A stretch of 64,000 nucleotides of DNA from Actinomadura barringtoniae (GCF_017573505.1 NZ_JAGEOJ010000006.1:186001-250000), one strand, 5' to 3'. Positions 41,371 through 51,030 are shown, numbered from the stretch's first letter. Made by a program: numbers and translations. The notes: generated from the letters alone by a model not told the origin.

Positions 41371-44042
41371 GCGCTTTCGCTCTCCGTTTCGGCGGTTTCG
41401 GCGGTCTCGGCGGTGGTGAAGTGGTGGCGGCCCGGGCCGACCAGCTCTGGCGGACGGCCAGGTAGCACGACGTCGGCGGTCGTGCCGGGAGGTATGAGGA
41501 CGGACAGGCGCAGCACGTCCCGGTCCAGGGACCAGGACGACTCGATGCGCCCGTGCGGAGAATCGTGGGCGGCAGAGGCTGAGGTGAGGCTCCCGCCGGG
41601 TACGGGTTCGATCCGGAGATGCCGGTATCCGCCACGGGCTCCCGGACGGATGCCGGCGACGTAGCGGTGGAGGAAGCCGATCACGGCGCCCTTGGAGTAG
41701 TGGTTGAGGGAGTCGTGTGGCGTCCCGTCGTCGCGGATTCCGTCCCAGTGCTCCCAGACCGTGGTGGCGCCGCAGTCGATCATGTGGAGCCAGGACGGCG
41801 GAGTGTCTTGGAACAGCAGTTCGTAGGCGACGTCGGCGTGGCCGGTGTCGGCGAGAACGGGCAGCAGGTCGGGGGTCGCCAGGAATCCGGTGCCCAGGTG
41901 CGTCCCGGCCGCCCGGATCAGCGCCACGAGCTGCGCGGCGACTCGGTCGCGCAGGTCGTCCGGGACCAGACCGAAGCGCAGGGCCCGGACCAGGTTCGCC
42001 TGGGTCGCCGGGCGGACGGCTCGGTCGGCGTCCAGGAACTCTGCTCGCCATGCTGCCCGCACCTGCCCGGCCAGAGCGGTGTAGCGATCGGAGTCCTCCG
42101 CGAGGCCGAGGATCTCGGCGATGCGGCCCGCCAGGTCGGCTGAGCGGGCGAAGTAGGCGGTGGCGACATCGGATTTGTCGAGGGCGACGAACGCCTCCAG
42201 GGAGCCGGTGAGGTCGGCCCCGGGTTCGAGCCACTCGCCCCAGTGGAAGCCGGTGTCCCACACATACCGTTCGTGGGGCCTTGCCGGTCCGGTACGGGAA
42301 GGGTGGCGTCCATGCGCTGCCATGCGTTCGGCGCGGTCGAGCCAGCGCACCATGTGCGGCCACATCTCGGTGAGGACGCCGGTGTCGCCGTAGGCGCGGT
42401 AGAGCTCCCAAGGGACCAGGACAATCGCGTCGCCCCATCCGGCCGAGCCGTGGATGAACGCGGCGGGGCTGTCCTTGCCGTGAGCGGGGGCCGACGGGGA
42501 GATGCTGGTGACGGTGCCGTCCTCCCACTGGTCGACGGCGACGTCGCGCAGCCATTTCAACGAGAATCCCGCGACGTCGTAGAGGAAGGCAGCGGTCGGT
42601 GCGAACAGTTGCCAGTCGCCGGTCCAGCCGGCGCGCTCGCGGTGCGGGCAGTCGGTGGGAATGTCGCAGGCGTTGTCGCGGAAGCTCCACACCGCGGCCT
42701 CGTGCAGCCGGTTGATCCGGTCGTCGCTGCAGGTGAACCATCCGGTGCGACGCATGTCGGTGTGCACGACGACTCCGGTGACGTCCTCGCGGGAGGGCTC
42801 GCCGGGATGGCCTTCGATGCGGACGTACTGGAAGCCGTGGACGGTGTGGCGCGGCTCGAACATCTCGCCGTCGCGGCCGGAAGAAATGATCTGGTCGACC
42901 ATTCCGGCGGGCAGCGGGTGGGGAACAGACGGTCCTTCGGGGCGCAGGTGGTCGGTGGTGACATCACCCGACGCGTCCAGGGCCTCGCCGTGGACGAGGG
43001 TGAGGCGGGTACCTTCGGGGCCGAGGTTCGACAGCCGCACGCGTCCGGTGATGTTCTGGCCGAGGTCGACCAGGTGGCGCCCCTCGCCGAGGCGGGTCAC
43101 CGCGACCGGCCTCAACTCCTGGGTCACGCGTACGGGCGGCGCCGAGGACACGACGAGACGCTCGTATCCCAGGTCGGAGGTGGCCACGGGCTGCCAGGGG
43201 GGCGAGGCGGCCGGTCGGCGGTCCTCACGCTGGCCCTCGATGAGGTCGGCGGCGAGGATGGGCGAGGTACGGCTGAGCCAGGTCGTGTCGGTGCCGGTGA
43301 TGGTCACGTCGCCGTCGGGATGCTCGATGTGGAGTTGGGCGAGGAACGCTGTTCGAGTGCCCCACTGGTCCTGATCCCGGGTGAGACCGATCTGTCCGCG
43401 GAACCACCCATCGCTCAGCAGCACCGTGAAGTCCTGCTCGCCTTCGGCTAGCAACCCCGTGACGTCGTAGGTCTGCACCTGGAGACGCCGTGTGTACTGG
43501 GTGAAGCCGGGTGTCAGCTCCAGATCGCCGACCCGGCGGCCGCCGAGGAACGCCTCGTACAGGCCGTGAGCGGTGGCGTACAGCCGGGCGTGAGCCACCG
43601 GCCTGTCGAGGACCACGGTGCTAGCCAGCTCATAGGTCGGACGTCCCGGCCCCGGAGGCGGCTCGTTTTCGGCGGGGTGGATCCACCGCGCCGTCCAGTC
43701 GGCGGCGTCGAGCAGTCCGGTCTCGAAGGCACACCACGGCGACCATTGCGACTCCCCTCTGTCGGTGCGTGCCTGGACCTGCCACCGCACACGCTCTCGG
43801 GACCTGAGCGGGGAGAACGGCCAGGGAACGAGCACGTTGCCGTCACCGTCCCGCCAGCCGGTTTCTCGGCCCGAGTCGAGGCGGATGCGGTAGGCGCGCT
43901 GGCCGGTGGCCTCGGGCGGGAGCCGCCAGGACAGGCGCGGCTGCCGGTCACCGATGCCCAGCGGCGCATCGAGATGCTCGACGCGCAGCCCCGAAGGGCC
44001 TGGCACGCTCCATCCTTTCCGTCCGGCCGCCTTTGGAGTCAC
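41367..44042 (-). CDS. GH78 alpha-L-rhamnosidase
   Basis: 891 residues. The GTG at 44042 overlaps the ATPase stop (GTGA) behind GAGGAG; a longer frame to 44381 is only a shadow. N-terminal Bac_rhamnosid_N domains include RAYRIRLDSGRETGWRDGDG and AHARLYATAHGLYEAFLGGR. The catalytic (alpha/alpha)6 barrel carries the family motif DIPTDCPHRERAGWTGDWQL (about 451-470) with the acid Glu, and CGATTVWEHWDGIRDD later with the second acid. It removes terminal L-rhamnose from plant glycosides. Its place between the ABC transporter and GH3 in one overlapping unit indicates intracellular trimming of imported glycosides. Confidence 0.93.
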   Translation of the reverse strand: MTPKAAGRKGWSVPGPSGLRVEHLDAPLGIGDRQPRLSWRLPPEATGQRAYRIRLDSGRETGWRDGDGNVLVPWPFSPLRSRERVRWQVQARTDRGESQWSPWCAFETGLLDAADWTARWIHPAENEPPPGPGRPTYELASTVVLDRPVAHARLYATAHGLYEAFLGGRRVGDLELTPGFTQYTRRLQVQTYDVTGLLAEGEQDFTVLLSDGWFRGQIGLTRDQDQWGTRTAFLAQLHIEHPDGDVTITGTDTTWLSRTSPILAADLIEGQREDRRPAASPPWQPVATSDLGYERLVVSSAPPVRVTQELRPVAVTRLGEGRHLVDLGQNITGRVRLSNLGPEGTRLTLVHGEALDASGDVTTDHLRPEGPSVPHPLPAGMVDQIISSGRDGEMFEPRHTVHGFQYVRIEGHPGEPSREDVTGVVVHTDMRRTGWFTCSDDRINRLHEAAVWSFRDNACDIPTDCPHRERAGWTGDWQLFAPTAAFLYDVAGFSLKWLRDVAVDQWEDGTVTSISPSAPAHGKDSPAAFIHGSAGWGDAIVLVPWELYRAYGDTGVLTEMWPHMVRWLDRAERMAAHGRHPSRTGPARPHERYVWDTGFHWGEWLEPGADLTGSLEAFVALDKSDVATAYFARSADLAGRIAEILGLAEDSDRYTALAGQVRAAWRAEFLDADRAVRPATQANLVRALRFGLVPDDLRDRVAAQLVALIRAAGTHLGTGFLATPDLLPVLADTGHADVAYELLFQDTPPSWLHMIDCGATTVWEHWDGIRDDGTPHDSLNHYSKGAVIGFLHRYVAGIRPGARGGYRHLRIEPVPGGSLTSASAAHDSPHGRIESSWSLDRDVLRLSVLIPPGTTADVVLPGRPPELVGPGRHHFTTAETAETAETESESA

Positions 44043-45058
44043 TTCTTCATCTCCTCGTGGGCGATGCTGGAGGGGACGGCGCTGTCGGGGTGTCCGGACT
44101 CCGGATCGAACAGGTGGCAGGCCAGCGTCACCCCGTCGTGGACGACCTCGCGGGGCCGACGGCTGCCGCACACGTCCGCCGCGCGCGGGCACCGGGAGGT
44201 GAACGGGCAGCTGTCGGGTCGGCCGCCCGGCCGCCGCGCCGCGTCGGCGGGGATCATCGCTGCGGTACGGGCGGCCCGGCGGGTGCGCTGTGCGGCGACG
44301 TCGGCGATCGGCGCGGCGGCGTGCAGAGCCTGGGTATAGGGGTGCGCCGGCCTGAGCCCCACCTGGTCGGCTGGGCCGCATTCCATGACACGTCCTTGGT
44401 AGAGAACGGCAATGCGGTCGGCGATGTGCCGGACGACCGCGAGGTCATGGCTGATGAACAGGTAGGACAGCTCCTGCTCTCGGCGCAGATCGCTCAGGAG
44501 GTTCAGCATCTGAGCCTGGGTGGACAGGTCGAGAGCGCTGGTGGGTTCGTCGCAGACCACCAGTTCCGGCTCAGCGGCCAAGGCGCGGGCGATCGCGATG
44601 CGCTGCCGCTGCCCTCCGGAGAACTCGTGGGGGTACCGGGTGGCGGCCACCGCCGGAAGGCCGACGCGTTCCAGCAGCTCGCCGACCGTTTCACGGCGTC
44701 GCGCGCGAGACAGGCGGCCCCCGCCGTGCAGTGACTCCGCGACGCTGTCGCCCACGGTGCGGGCCGGGTTCAGCGAGCTGTTGGGATCCTGGAAGACGGT
44801 CTGGATGCGGTGAATGAGCCCGGGCCCACGGCGCACGGCGGGCAGATGACCGATCTCCTGCCCGTCGAAGCCGATCCGCCCTCCGGAAACGGGGACGAGA
44901 CCCAGGACCGCACGGCCCAACGTCGTCTTGCCCGAGCCGGACTCACCGACCAGCCCCAGCGTCTCCCCGCGCCCGACGGTCAGTGAGACCCCATCCACCG
45001 ACGGCGGACGGCGGGGGTAGGCGACGGTCAGCTCTTCCACATCGAGCAGCCGGTTCAC
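44039..45058 (-). CDS. Dpp/Opp-type ABC transporter ATP-binding protein (OppF/DppF-like)
   Basis: 339 residues starting VNRLLDVEELTVAYPRRPPS. Walker A GESGSGKTT (about 38-46), signature SGGQRQRIAIARALA and Walker B ELVVCDEPTSALD (about 170) are all present. The C-terminal oligopeptide-transporter extension with four Cys (C-P...CP.A...C: DSCPFTSRCPRAADVCGS) is characteristic of this subfamily. The GTG overlaps the preceding stop (GTGA) and the end overlaps the rhamnosidase start. With glycosidases in the operon, this Dpp-type system probably imports oligosaccharides or glycosides. Confidence 0.92.
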   Translation of the reverse strand: MNRLLDVEELTVAYPRRPPSVDGVSLTVGRGETLGLVGESGSGKTTLGRAVLGLVPVSGGRIGFDGQEIGHLPAVRRGPGLIHRIQTVFQDPNSSLNPARTVGDSVAESLHGGGRLSRARRRETVGELLERVGLPAVAATRYPHEFSGGQRQRIAIARALAAEPELVVCDEPTSALDLSTQAQMLNLLSDLRREQELSYLFISHDLAVVRHIADRIAVLYQGRVMECGPADQVGLRPAHPYTQALHAAAPIADVAAQRTRRAARTAAMIPADAARRPGGRPDSCPFTSRCPRAADVCGSRRPREVVHDGVTLACHLFDPESGHPDSAVPSSIAHEEMKK

Positions 45059-46995
45059 GAGCGTGCCTCCACGAACAGATCGACGGCGCGCACGCACCGT
45101 GCGGCGTCCCGCCCGTCGTCGGCTTTCAACGCGACGGGAGATTCGAGGGCGACAGGGGCGGTACGGCAGCGTTCCTGGGCGTGCGGGCACCTGTCGGCGA
45201 ATCGGCATCCCGTCGGCCAGTCCTTCGGCTGCGGCACCGTGCCGGCAATGGCGCTCAGTCGTCCCGTGTGCGCCGCCGATTCGGGGGTCGAGGCCAGCAA
45301 CCCACGCGTGTACGGGTGCAGGGGCGCGGCGAGGACGTCCTCGACAGCGCCCTGCTCGACGACTTGCCCGGCGTACATCACCGCCATGTCGTCGCAGATG
45401 TCGGCCACCACTCCGAGGTCGTGCGTGACCAGCAGCAGCGCCATACCGCGCTGCTCTTTCAGCTCGCGCAGCAGATCTAGGATCTCGGCCTGCACGGTGA
45501 CGTCCAGCGCTGTCGTCGGCTCGTCGGCGATGAGCAGCTGCGGCGATCCCGCCAGCGCCATCGCGATCGCCGCCCGCTGAGCCATGCCGCCGGACAGCTG
45601 GTGGGGGTAGCTCGCAGCGGTGCGGACCGGGTCGGCGATGCCTGCTTCGGCGAGCAGTTCCAGACACCGTTCGCGGCGCCGACGGCGGGGCACCCCTGCG
45701 GTGTGGGCCAGCACCTCGCACAGCTGGCTTCCCACCGTGAACGAGGGGTCCAGGGCCACCATGGGCTCCTGCGAGATCAGCCCGATCCGCGAGCCGCGGA
45801 AGCGGTTCAGCTGCCGCTCACCCAGCCCGACCAGCTCTTCGCCGGCGAAGCGGATCGACCCTCCTGTGACCGCTCCCGGCTGCGGGACCAGTCCCGGGAT
45901 GGCCAGGACACTGATCGACTTGCCGCAGCCCGACTCCCCCACCAGGCCGAGCGCCCGCCCTTCGCGCACCTCGAAGCCGACCCCGTCCACGACGGGCTGA
46001 ACACCGCCGTCCTGCGCCCCGGGGAATGAAACGGTGAGGCCGCGCACCGACAGCAGCGGCTCATCCTGGGGCGGTGCTGCTTCCTCGGCTCCGACTCCAT
46101 GCGCCTCGGGCCGGCGGACCACCGAGCGCACAGGCCGCATGCGAGCGCGGGCCCGTGTTCCCCGCGCGGCGCGAGTTCCCGGCGTGAGGTCGCCGAGCGA
46201 GCCGCCGATGAAGTTCAGCGCCATCACGGTGAAGATCAGCGCGGCACCGCTGGGCACCATCAGCCAGGGATCCGAGGTCATCTGCTGGCTCGCCTCGTAG
46301 ATCATCTGACCCCAGCTCGGCTTCTCGGGATTGCCTCCAAGGCCGAGGAACGACAGTGATGCCCCGACGATCACTCCGGCGGAGAGCATGAGCACGGCCT
46401 GGACCGTCAGCGGTGCGGTGATCACGGGCAGGATGTGCCGGGTCATGACCCGGCGGCGGGACAGCCCGGCGGTGTACGCGGCGTCCACGAACAGCTCCTC
46501 GCGCACCGCCCGGGTGAGGTTACGGGTGAAGCGCAGAACGCCGCCTGCCGAGATCACCCCCAGCGCGCCCATCAGGACCGCGGTGTTTCGCGGGTAGATG
46601 ACCGCGAGAGCCACGATGACGATGAAGCCGGGCAGTGCGAAGCTCAGATCCGCCAGCCACAGCAGAACCCGGTCGACGGTCTTGCCAGAGAACCCGGCCA
46701 GCAGCCCTGCGGACACCCCTATCAGCAACGCGATGACGGTCGCCTCCGCGGCGCCCCATAGCAGCGTCGCGGAGCCGAACATCACCCGCGACAGCTCATC
46801 GCGGCCCAACCCGTCAGTGCCGAGCAGGTGCGCTCCGGTCGGGCCCTGGTTCGCGGCCGGTAGATCCTGTGCCAGCGGGTCCTGTGGTGCCAGGACCGAG
46901 GCGAACACACTGGTCAGGCAGATCGCGGCCAGCCACAGCAGCGACAGCGCAGCCAGCGGGGACCTGAAGGCGGCGAGCACACGGGTGAAGGTCAT
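45055..46995 (-). CDS. Fused ABC permease (DppC-like) and ATP-binding protein (DppD-like)
   Basis: 646 residues from ATG 46995. Residues about 1-280 are a DppC-type permease with six hydrophobic segments, the HLLGTDGLGRDELSRVMFGS motif and the EAA loop AAYTAGLSRRRVMTRHILPV. A linker of about 40 residues leads to a full ATPase at about 320-646 with GESGCGKSISVLAI, LSGGMAQRAAIAMALA, LLIADEPTTALD and the C-terminal four-Cys region (GCRFADRCPHAQERCRTAP). Permease-ATPase fusions of this kind occur in actinobacteria. Overlaps of 4 nt at both ends place it firmly in the operon. Confidence 0.92.
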   Translation of the reverse strand: MTFTRVLAAFRSPLAALSLLWLAAICLTSVFASVLAPQDPLAQDLPAANQGPTGAHLLGTDGLGRDELSRVMFGSATLLWGAAEATVIALLIGVSAGLLAGFSGKTVDRVLLWLADLSFALPGFIVIVALAVIYPRNTAVLMGALGVISAGGVLRFTRNLTRAVREELFVDAAYTAGLSRRRVMTRHILPVITAPLTVQAVLMLSAGVIVGASLSFLGLGGNPEKPSWGQMIYEASQQMTSDPWLMVPSGAALIFTVMALNFIGGSLGDLTPGTRAARGTRARARMRPVRSVVRRPEAHGVGAEEAAPPQDEPLLSVRGLTVSFPGAQDGGVQPVVDGVGFEVREGRALGLVGESGCGKSISVLAIPGLVPQPGAVTGGSIRFAGEELVGLGERQLNRFRGSRIGLISQEPMVALDPSFTVGSQLCEVLAHTAGVPRRRRRERCLELLAEAGIADPVRTAASYPHQLSGGMAQRAAIAMALAGSPQLLIADEPTTALDVTVQAEILDLLRELKEQRGMALLLVTHDLGVVADICDDMAVMYAGQVVEQGAVEDVLAAPLHPYTRGLLASTPESAAHTGRLSAIAGTVPQPKDWPTGCRFADRCPHAQERCRTAPVALESPVALKADDGRDAARCVRAVDLFVEARS

Positions 46996-47942
46996 GCCCG
47001 CTCCCTGGCCCGTGGATTGAGCAATGCCGCTCCCACATCGATCAGCAGGTTGATCAGGACGACGAACACCGCGAACAGCAGCACCGCCCCCTGGACGACG
47101 GGCACATCGTGCTGGGTAACGCTGGTGAGCATCACGCCGCCGAGTCCGGGCAGGTTGAACAGCTGCTCGATGAGGACGGCGCCCGCGATGAGGCCGAGCA
47201 CCTGGAAACCGATCACTGTCACCACCGGCGCCATGCAATTGCGCAGCGCGTGCTTGAACAGAACCGACCGCCGTGGAAGGCCGGCCGCCCGCAGCGACCG
47301 GATGTAGTCCTTGGCCAGCACGTCGATCATTGCCCTGCGCACCTGAAGCGCGAGCGCGAAGGCGGGGCCGACGGCCAGGGTGAGCACGGGCAGCGTCAGG
47401 GACCGCAGCCATTCCCCAGGCGAGCTCAGCGGCACGTAGCCGGACGCGGGGAACAGGGACAGGTGGACCGCGAACAGCAGCAAGAGCCCGACGCCGAGCC
47501 AGAAGTTCGGCACCGCGATCGCCAGGCCCGCGGTCCCCTGCAAGAGGCGGTCGAGCCACCCCGGGCGCAGTGCCGCCCACGTTCCGAGGCCGACCCCTGC
47601 CACCACGATGACCACGATGGCCAGCCCGGTCAGCGACAGCGTCACCGGCAGCGCGGCCGCCAGCGTCTCCACCACCGGGGCGCGGTTGATCCACGACGTG
47701 CCCAGGTCACCTCGCGCAGCGGCCCCGAGCCAGGTCTGGAACTGGTCGAGCACGGGTCTGTCCAGGCCGAGGGAGGCGTTGAGCTCCGCCACCTGCTCCC
47801 CGGACGCACCGCTGCCGAGAATGAAGCTGCCCGGATCGCCCGGCACCAGCTGGACCAGGAAGAACGTCGCGGTGGCCACGATGAGGAGCATCGGCAGCGC
47901 CAGAAGCAGGCGTCCCAGCATCGGTCGCAGGGTCGCGCGCAT
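46992..47942 (-). CDS. Dpp/Opp-type ABC transporter permease (DppB-like)
   Basis: 316 residues, start MRATLRPMLGRLLLALPMLL. It has the DppB features: N-terminal helix ending FFLVQLVPGDPGSFILG, then ARGDLGTSWINRAPVVETLA, six hydrophobic segments and the EAA loop SLRAAGLPRRSVLFKHALRN. It forms the membrane channel with the fused permease-ATPase. The ATG shares a base with the stop of the binding protein (TGATG) and its own stop overlaps the next start by 4 nt. Confidence 0.92.
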   Translation of the reverse strand: MRATLRPMLGRLLLALPMLLIVATATFFLVQLVPGDPGSFILGSGASGEQVAELNASLGLDRPVLDQFQTWLGAAARGDLGTSWINRAPVVETLAAALPVTLSLTGLAIVVIVVAGVGLGTWAALRPGWLDRLLQGTAGLAIAVPNFWLGVGLLLLFAVHLSLFPASGYVPLSSPGEWLRSLTLPVLTLAVGPAFALALQVRRAMIDVLAKDYIRSLRAAGLPRRSVLFKHALRNCMAPVVTVIGFQVLGLIAGAVLIEQLFNLPGLGGVMLTSVTQHDVPVVQGAVLLFAVFVVLINLLIDVGAALLNPRARERA

Positions 47943-49477
47943 CAGCTCGCCTTCGCGGGACGGAAGGTGTACAGCGGGCAGGTGGTGCGCTGGCCGATGT
48001 CGCAGGTCACGCCCTTGCTCGTCACGTACAGGTTCGAGGAGTGGCCGACGATCAGGAACCACGCCTTGTCGTTGACGATCCCGACCAGGTCCTCCATCGC
48101 CCGGGTCTGGGCGTCTCCCAGCGGAGCCTGGGTGCGGTCCAGCGCGGCGGAGATCTGGGGGTCGGTCGAGTGGTTGAGATTGCCCAGGCCGTTGGGCGAG
48201 AGGATCTCGTTCACCGACTGGGCGGGCGGGGTCATCGTCCAGGCGAACGACGTCGCCGCCCACTTACCGGACCGGACCTCGTTGGTGTAGTCGGCGACGT
48301 GTGGCTTGATGTCCATCTTCACGCCCACCTGGCGCAGGTAGCCGGCGACGGCCTGCTCCAGCTTGCTGTCCTGGCCGGCTCCCAGGAACGGCAGGGTGAA
48401 GCCGTTGGGGTAGCCGGCCTCGGCCAGCAGCTTCTTGGCCTTGGCGGGATCGTAGGAGTAGGCCTCCTTCACCTTGGCGCCGCTGCCACTCAGACCCTCG
48501 GGCATGATGAGGGAGGCGGGCGCGCCGACACCGTAGAAGACCGCCTTCATGACGGCGTCACGATCAACGGCGTAGTTCAGGGCCTGCCGCACCTTCTCCT
48601 CGCCCAGCGCCGGCACGATCTTCCCGGCCCTGTCACTCAGCCAGATGCCCTGCAGCGTGGTGGGCTTGGCCTGGTGGATGTTGAGCCCGGCCGTGCGGTC
48701 ACCGGCGAGGAACTCCGGCCTGCCGAGCCCTCCGTCGATCTGCCCGGTCTTGAGCGCGTTGTCCATGGCCTGGAGCGAGCTGAAGTTCTTCATCTCCAGC
48801 TTCTGGTACTGGAACTCGCTCGGGTTCCAGTGGCCCTGACGCCGAGTGAAGACCCAGTCCTGGCCAGGGACGGCCGAGGTCAGCGTGTACGGGCCGCTGC
48901 CGGCCGGCTTGGACCTCAGGGACGCCGGGTTCTTCAGCGCCTTGGGATTGACGATGAATCCTCCGCCGGTCGCGAGGTTCGTCAGCAGGTCCGGCTGCGG
49001 CGTCCTGGACTCCAGCGTCAGGGTGGTGGGGTCGACGACGGTCGTCGTCAGCGCGGCGATGTAGGGCGTGCGCTGGCCCGCCGGCACCGCCTTCTTCGCG
49101 TAGTCGAAGTTGGCCTTCACCGCCTCGGCGTTGACAGGGGTGCCATCGTCGAACTTCGCGTCGTCGCGCAGCTTGAGCGTGACCTTGTTCGAGCCGCTGA
49201 GCTGCCACGACGTGGCCAGGCCCGGGGTGATCTTCCCGTCCGGCGCAACGTGCGTCAGGGAGTCGTAGCTGATCTGGTTGAGCAACAGAGAGGCGTTGTC
49301 ACCGAACGGGGCCAGCCACGGATCGAACGCGATCACCGGCCCAGAAATGGTGCCGAACCTCAGCTCGGTGCGTCCGCCGCCCTTGGAGCTGGCCCCTCCG
49401 CCACATGCCGCAGCCGCGAGCAGCACAGCCGCAGCCGTCACGACGAGCCCGCTGATCGGCCGGGTTCTTTTCATCAT
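47942..49477 (-). CDS. Family 5 extracellular solute-binding lipoprotein of the glycoside transporter
   Basis: 511 residues from ATG 49477, behind GAGACAG. The signal peptide ends LLAAAACGGG, giving a lipidated Cys near residue 23. The SBP_bac_5 fold is evident: FDPWLAPFGDNASLLLNQIS, then TKVTLKLRDDAKF-like strand (NKVTLKLRDDAKFDDGTPVN), VRQALNYAVDRDAVMKAVFY and AKKLLAEAGYPNGFTLPFLG. Such proteins capture peptides or oligosaccharides outside the membrane. The operon context (GH1, GH78, GH3) favours a glycoside ligand. A gap of 171 nt separates it from GH1, so an additional promoter or processing site is possible. Confidence 0.92.
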   Translation of the reverse strand: MMKRTRPISGLVVTAAAVLLAAAACGGGASSKGGGRTELRFGTISGPVIAFDPWLAPFGDNASLLLNQISYDSLTHVAPDGKITPGLATSWQLSGSNKVTLKLRDDAKFDDGTPVNAEAVKANFDYAKKAVPAGQRTPYIAALTTTVVDPTTLTLESRTPQPDLLTNLATGGGFIVNPKALKNPASLRSKPAGSGPYTLTSAVPGQDWVFTRRQGHWNPSEFQYQKLEMKNFSSLQAMDNALKTGQIDGGLGRPEFLAGDRTAGLNIHQAKPTTLQGIWLSDRAGKIVPALGEEKVRQALNYAVDRDAVMKAVFYGVGAPASLIMPEGLSGSGAKVKEAYSYDPAKAKKLLAEAGYPNGFTLPFLGAGQDSKLEQAVAGYLRQVGVKMDIKPHVADYTNEVRSGKWAATSFAWTMTPPAQSVNEILSPNGLGNLNHSTDPQISAALDRTQAPLGDAQTRAMEDLVGIVNDKAWFLIVGHSSNLYVTSKGVTCDIGQRTTCPLYTFRPAKAS

Positions 49478-49648
49478 CACTGTCTCTTTCTGGTCTCGAT
49501 GCGCCGGCGCCGTCCTAGAGCTGGTCCGGGATGGTGGCGCCGCGCAGGAAAGGCCCAGTGGGGTGGGGAACGGGATGCTGAAGCGAGGGAGCGATGCGTC
49601 TGTCGTCTCTGGGCCGCGATCGGCGTGGCGCACCTCGCCGTTTTCGAC

Positions 49649-50836
49649 TCAAGCGCTCCTGGCCAGCCCTCCCAGCCAGGCCAGGGAGGGCTTCGGGGTG
49701 CGGGCGAAGGTCGTCGGATCGACGGCGACGAGGCCGTAGGTGGGGGCGTAGTCGCCCCACTCGTAGTTGTCGAGCAGGCTCCAGTGGAAGTAGCCGCGTA
49801 CGTCGACCCCGTCGGCCATGGCCTCCTGGAGCGAGCGAAGCGCGTCGGAGGTGTAGGCGATGCGCTGGGCGTCGTCGTCGGTGGCGATGCCGTTCTCGGT
49901 GACGATGACGGGCAGGCCGGTGCGGGCGGCGGTGAAGCGGACCGCGCCGCCCAGCGCCGACGGGTAGTACTCCCACCCGGTCAGGGTGCGCGCGGCCCCG
50001 CCCTCAGCGCGGAGTCTGACCGGCTCGCCCTCCCTGTTGCCGATGCGGATGCGGGTGTAGGTCTGCACGCCGATCCAGTCGTCATCGCGGGCCGCGTTCA
50101 GGAAAGGATCAAGCCGCGACCTCACCCACTGCTCGGCCTGGGCGTGGGCGTCCGGAGCCGCCTGGACGTCGATCACCGCGACGCACCAGCCGATCTGGAG
50201 GCCCGGAACCTGTTCCCGCAGCAGGACGCCGGCGCGTCCGTGAGCCTCGATCAGAGCGTTCGCGATCACCTCGTCGGGTTCGGGAATTCCGCCCTCGAAG
50301 ACCGAGACGCCCTCGTTCAGGAGCCGGTCGAAGACGCTGACGACGTTGGGCTCATTGATCGTGCAGACCCGCTCGACCCCGTCGCGGAGAATGGGTGCGA
50401 CCGCCTCGGCGTACCGCAGGTACCTGTCGACAGCGCCGGGGGCGCCCCAGCCTCCCTGGCGAGCGAACCAGGCCGGCGTCGTGAAGTGGTGCAAAGTGAT
50501 CAACGGGCGGAGCCCGCGGGCGAGCGCACCGTCGATCATGGCGCGATAGTGGGCGAGCGCCGCCAGTGAGAACTGGCCGTCCACCGGCTCGATGCGCGCC
50601 CATTCGATGCTGAACCGGTAGTCGGTGAACCCGGCGGCGGCCAGCAGGTCCATGTCCTCCTCCCAGCGGTGAAAACTGTCGGCGGCGTCTCTGCTGGGTT
50701 CCTTCACGAAACTCTCGGGCTCCTGCTCCAACGCCCACCAGTCGCTGGTGGTGTTGTTGCCCTCGGTCTGGTGGGCGGAGGTCGAGGCCCCCCACAGAAA
50801 ACCGCCGGGGACGTCAAACCCGTCGAGTGGCGTCAA
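49649..50836 (-). CDS. GH1 beta-glucosidase
   Basis: 395 residues. The TTG at 50836 with AAAGGAA about 7 nt upstream fits the start of the GH1 fold (LTPLDGFDVPGGFLWGASTS); the longer frame to 50902 lacks a ribosome site. The acid/base Glu is in CTINEPNVV (about 158-166) and the nucleophile Glu in PVIVTENGIA (about 305-314). FHWSLLDNYEWGDYAPTYGL near the C-terminus is typical aglycone-site sequence. It hydrolyses beta-glucosides or 6-phospho relatives; length is slightly short for the family but complete. It is the first gene of the operon and lies below a LacI-type operator at 51015-51030. Confidence 0.92.
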   Translation of the reverse strand: MTPLDGFDVPGGFLWGASTSAHQTEGNNTTSDWWALEQEPESFVKEPSRDAADSFHRWEEDMDLLAAAGFTDYRFSIEWARIEPVDGQFSLAALAHYRAMIDGALARGLRPLITLHHFTTPAWFARQGGWGAPGAVDRYLRYAEAVAPILRDGVERVCTINEPNVVSVFDRLLNEGVSVFEGGIPEPDEVIANALIEAHGRAGVLLREQVPGLQIGWCVAVIDVQAAPDAHAQAEQWVRSRLDPFLNAARDDDWIGVQTYTRIRIGNREGEPVRLRAEGGAARTLTGWEYYPSALGGAVRFTAARTGLPVIVTENGIATDDDAQRIAYTSDALRSLQEAMADGVDVRGYFHWSLLDNYEWGDYAPTYGLVAVDPTTFARTPKPSLAWLGGLARSA

Positions 50837-51014
50837 AACGGATTCCTTTCGTGCGGTTCGAGTCCGGCGAACACAGCGGACGAGCACGTCGTCTGCAGGC
50901 AAAGGAGCCAGAGACCAGGCGTGTAGGCGGTGTGGTCAGCGCAGAGGCTCTCCCCCACGGAGGCCGTGGACGAAGAACTCGCCGGTTCTGCGACGAGGCG
51001 CCGGACGAAGACTT

Positions 51015-51030
51015 ACTTACACGTTTAAGT
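51015..51030. promoter_or_regulatory. LacI-type operator, site A (upstream of the GH1 operon)
   Basis: ACTTACACGTTTAAGT, 7 of 8 half-site positions symmetric. It lies 180 nt upstream of the GH1 start and just past the end of the LacI gene. Related sites are at 52259, 58636 and 58818. Confidence 0.65.

Noticed and set aside
41371..42741. Upstream extension of the GH3 frame, adding about 457 codons
   Set aside because: The extension lies in the rhamnosidase gene in another frame and is Arg/Pro-rich; the true start is the ATG at 41370 overlapping the rhamnosidase stop.
44043..44381. Upstream extension of the rhamnosidase frame
   Set aside because: It is a shadow of the ATPase gene; the GTG at 44042 has a ribosome site and overlaps the ATPase stop.
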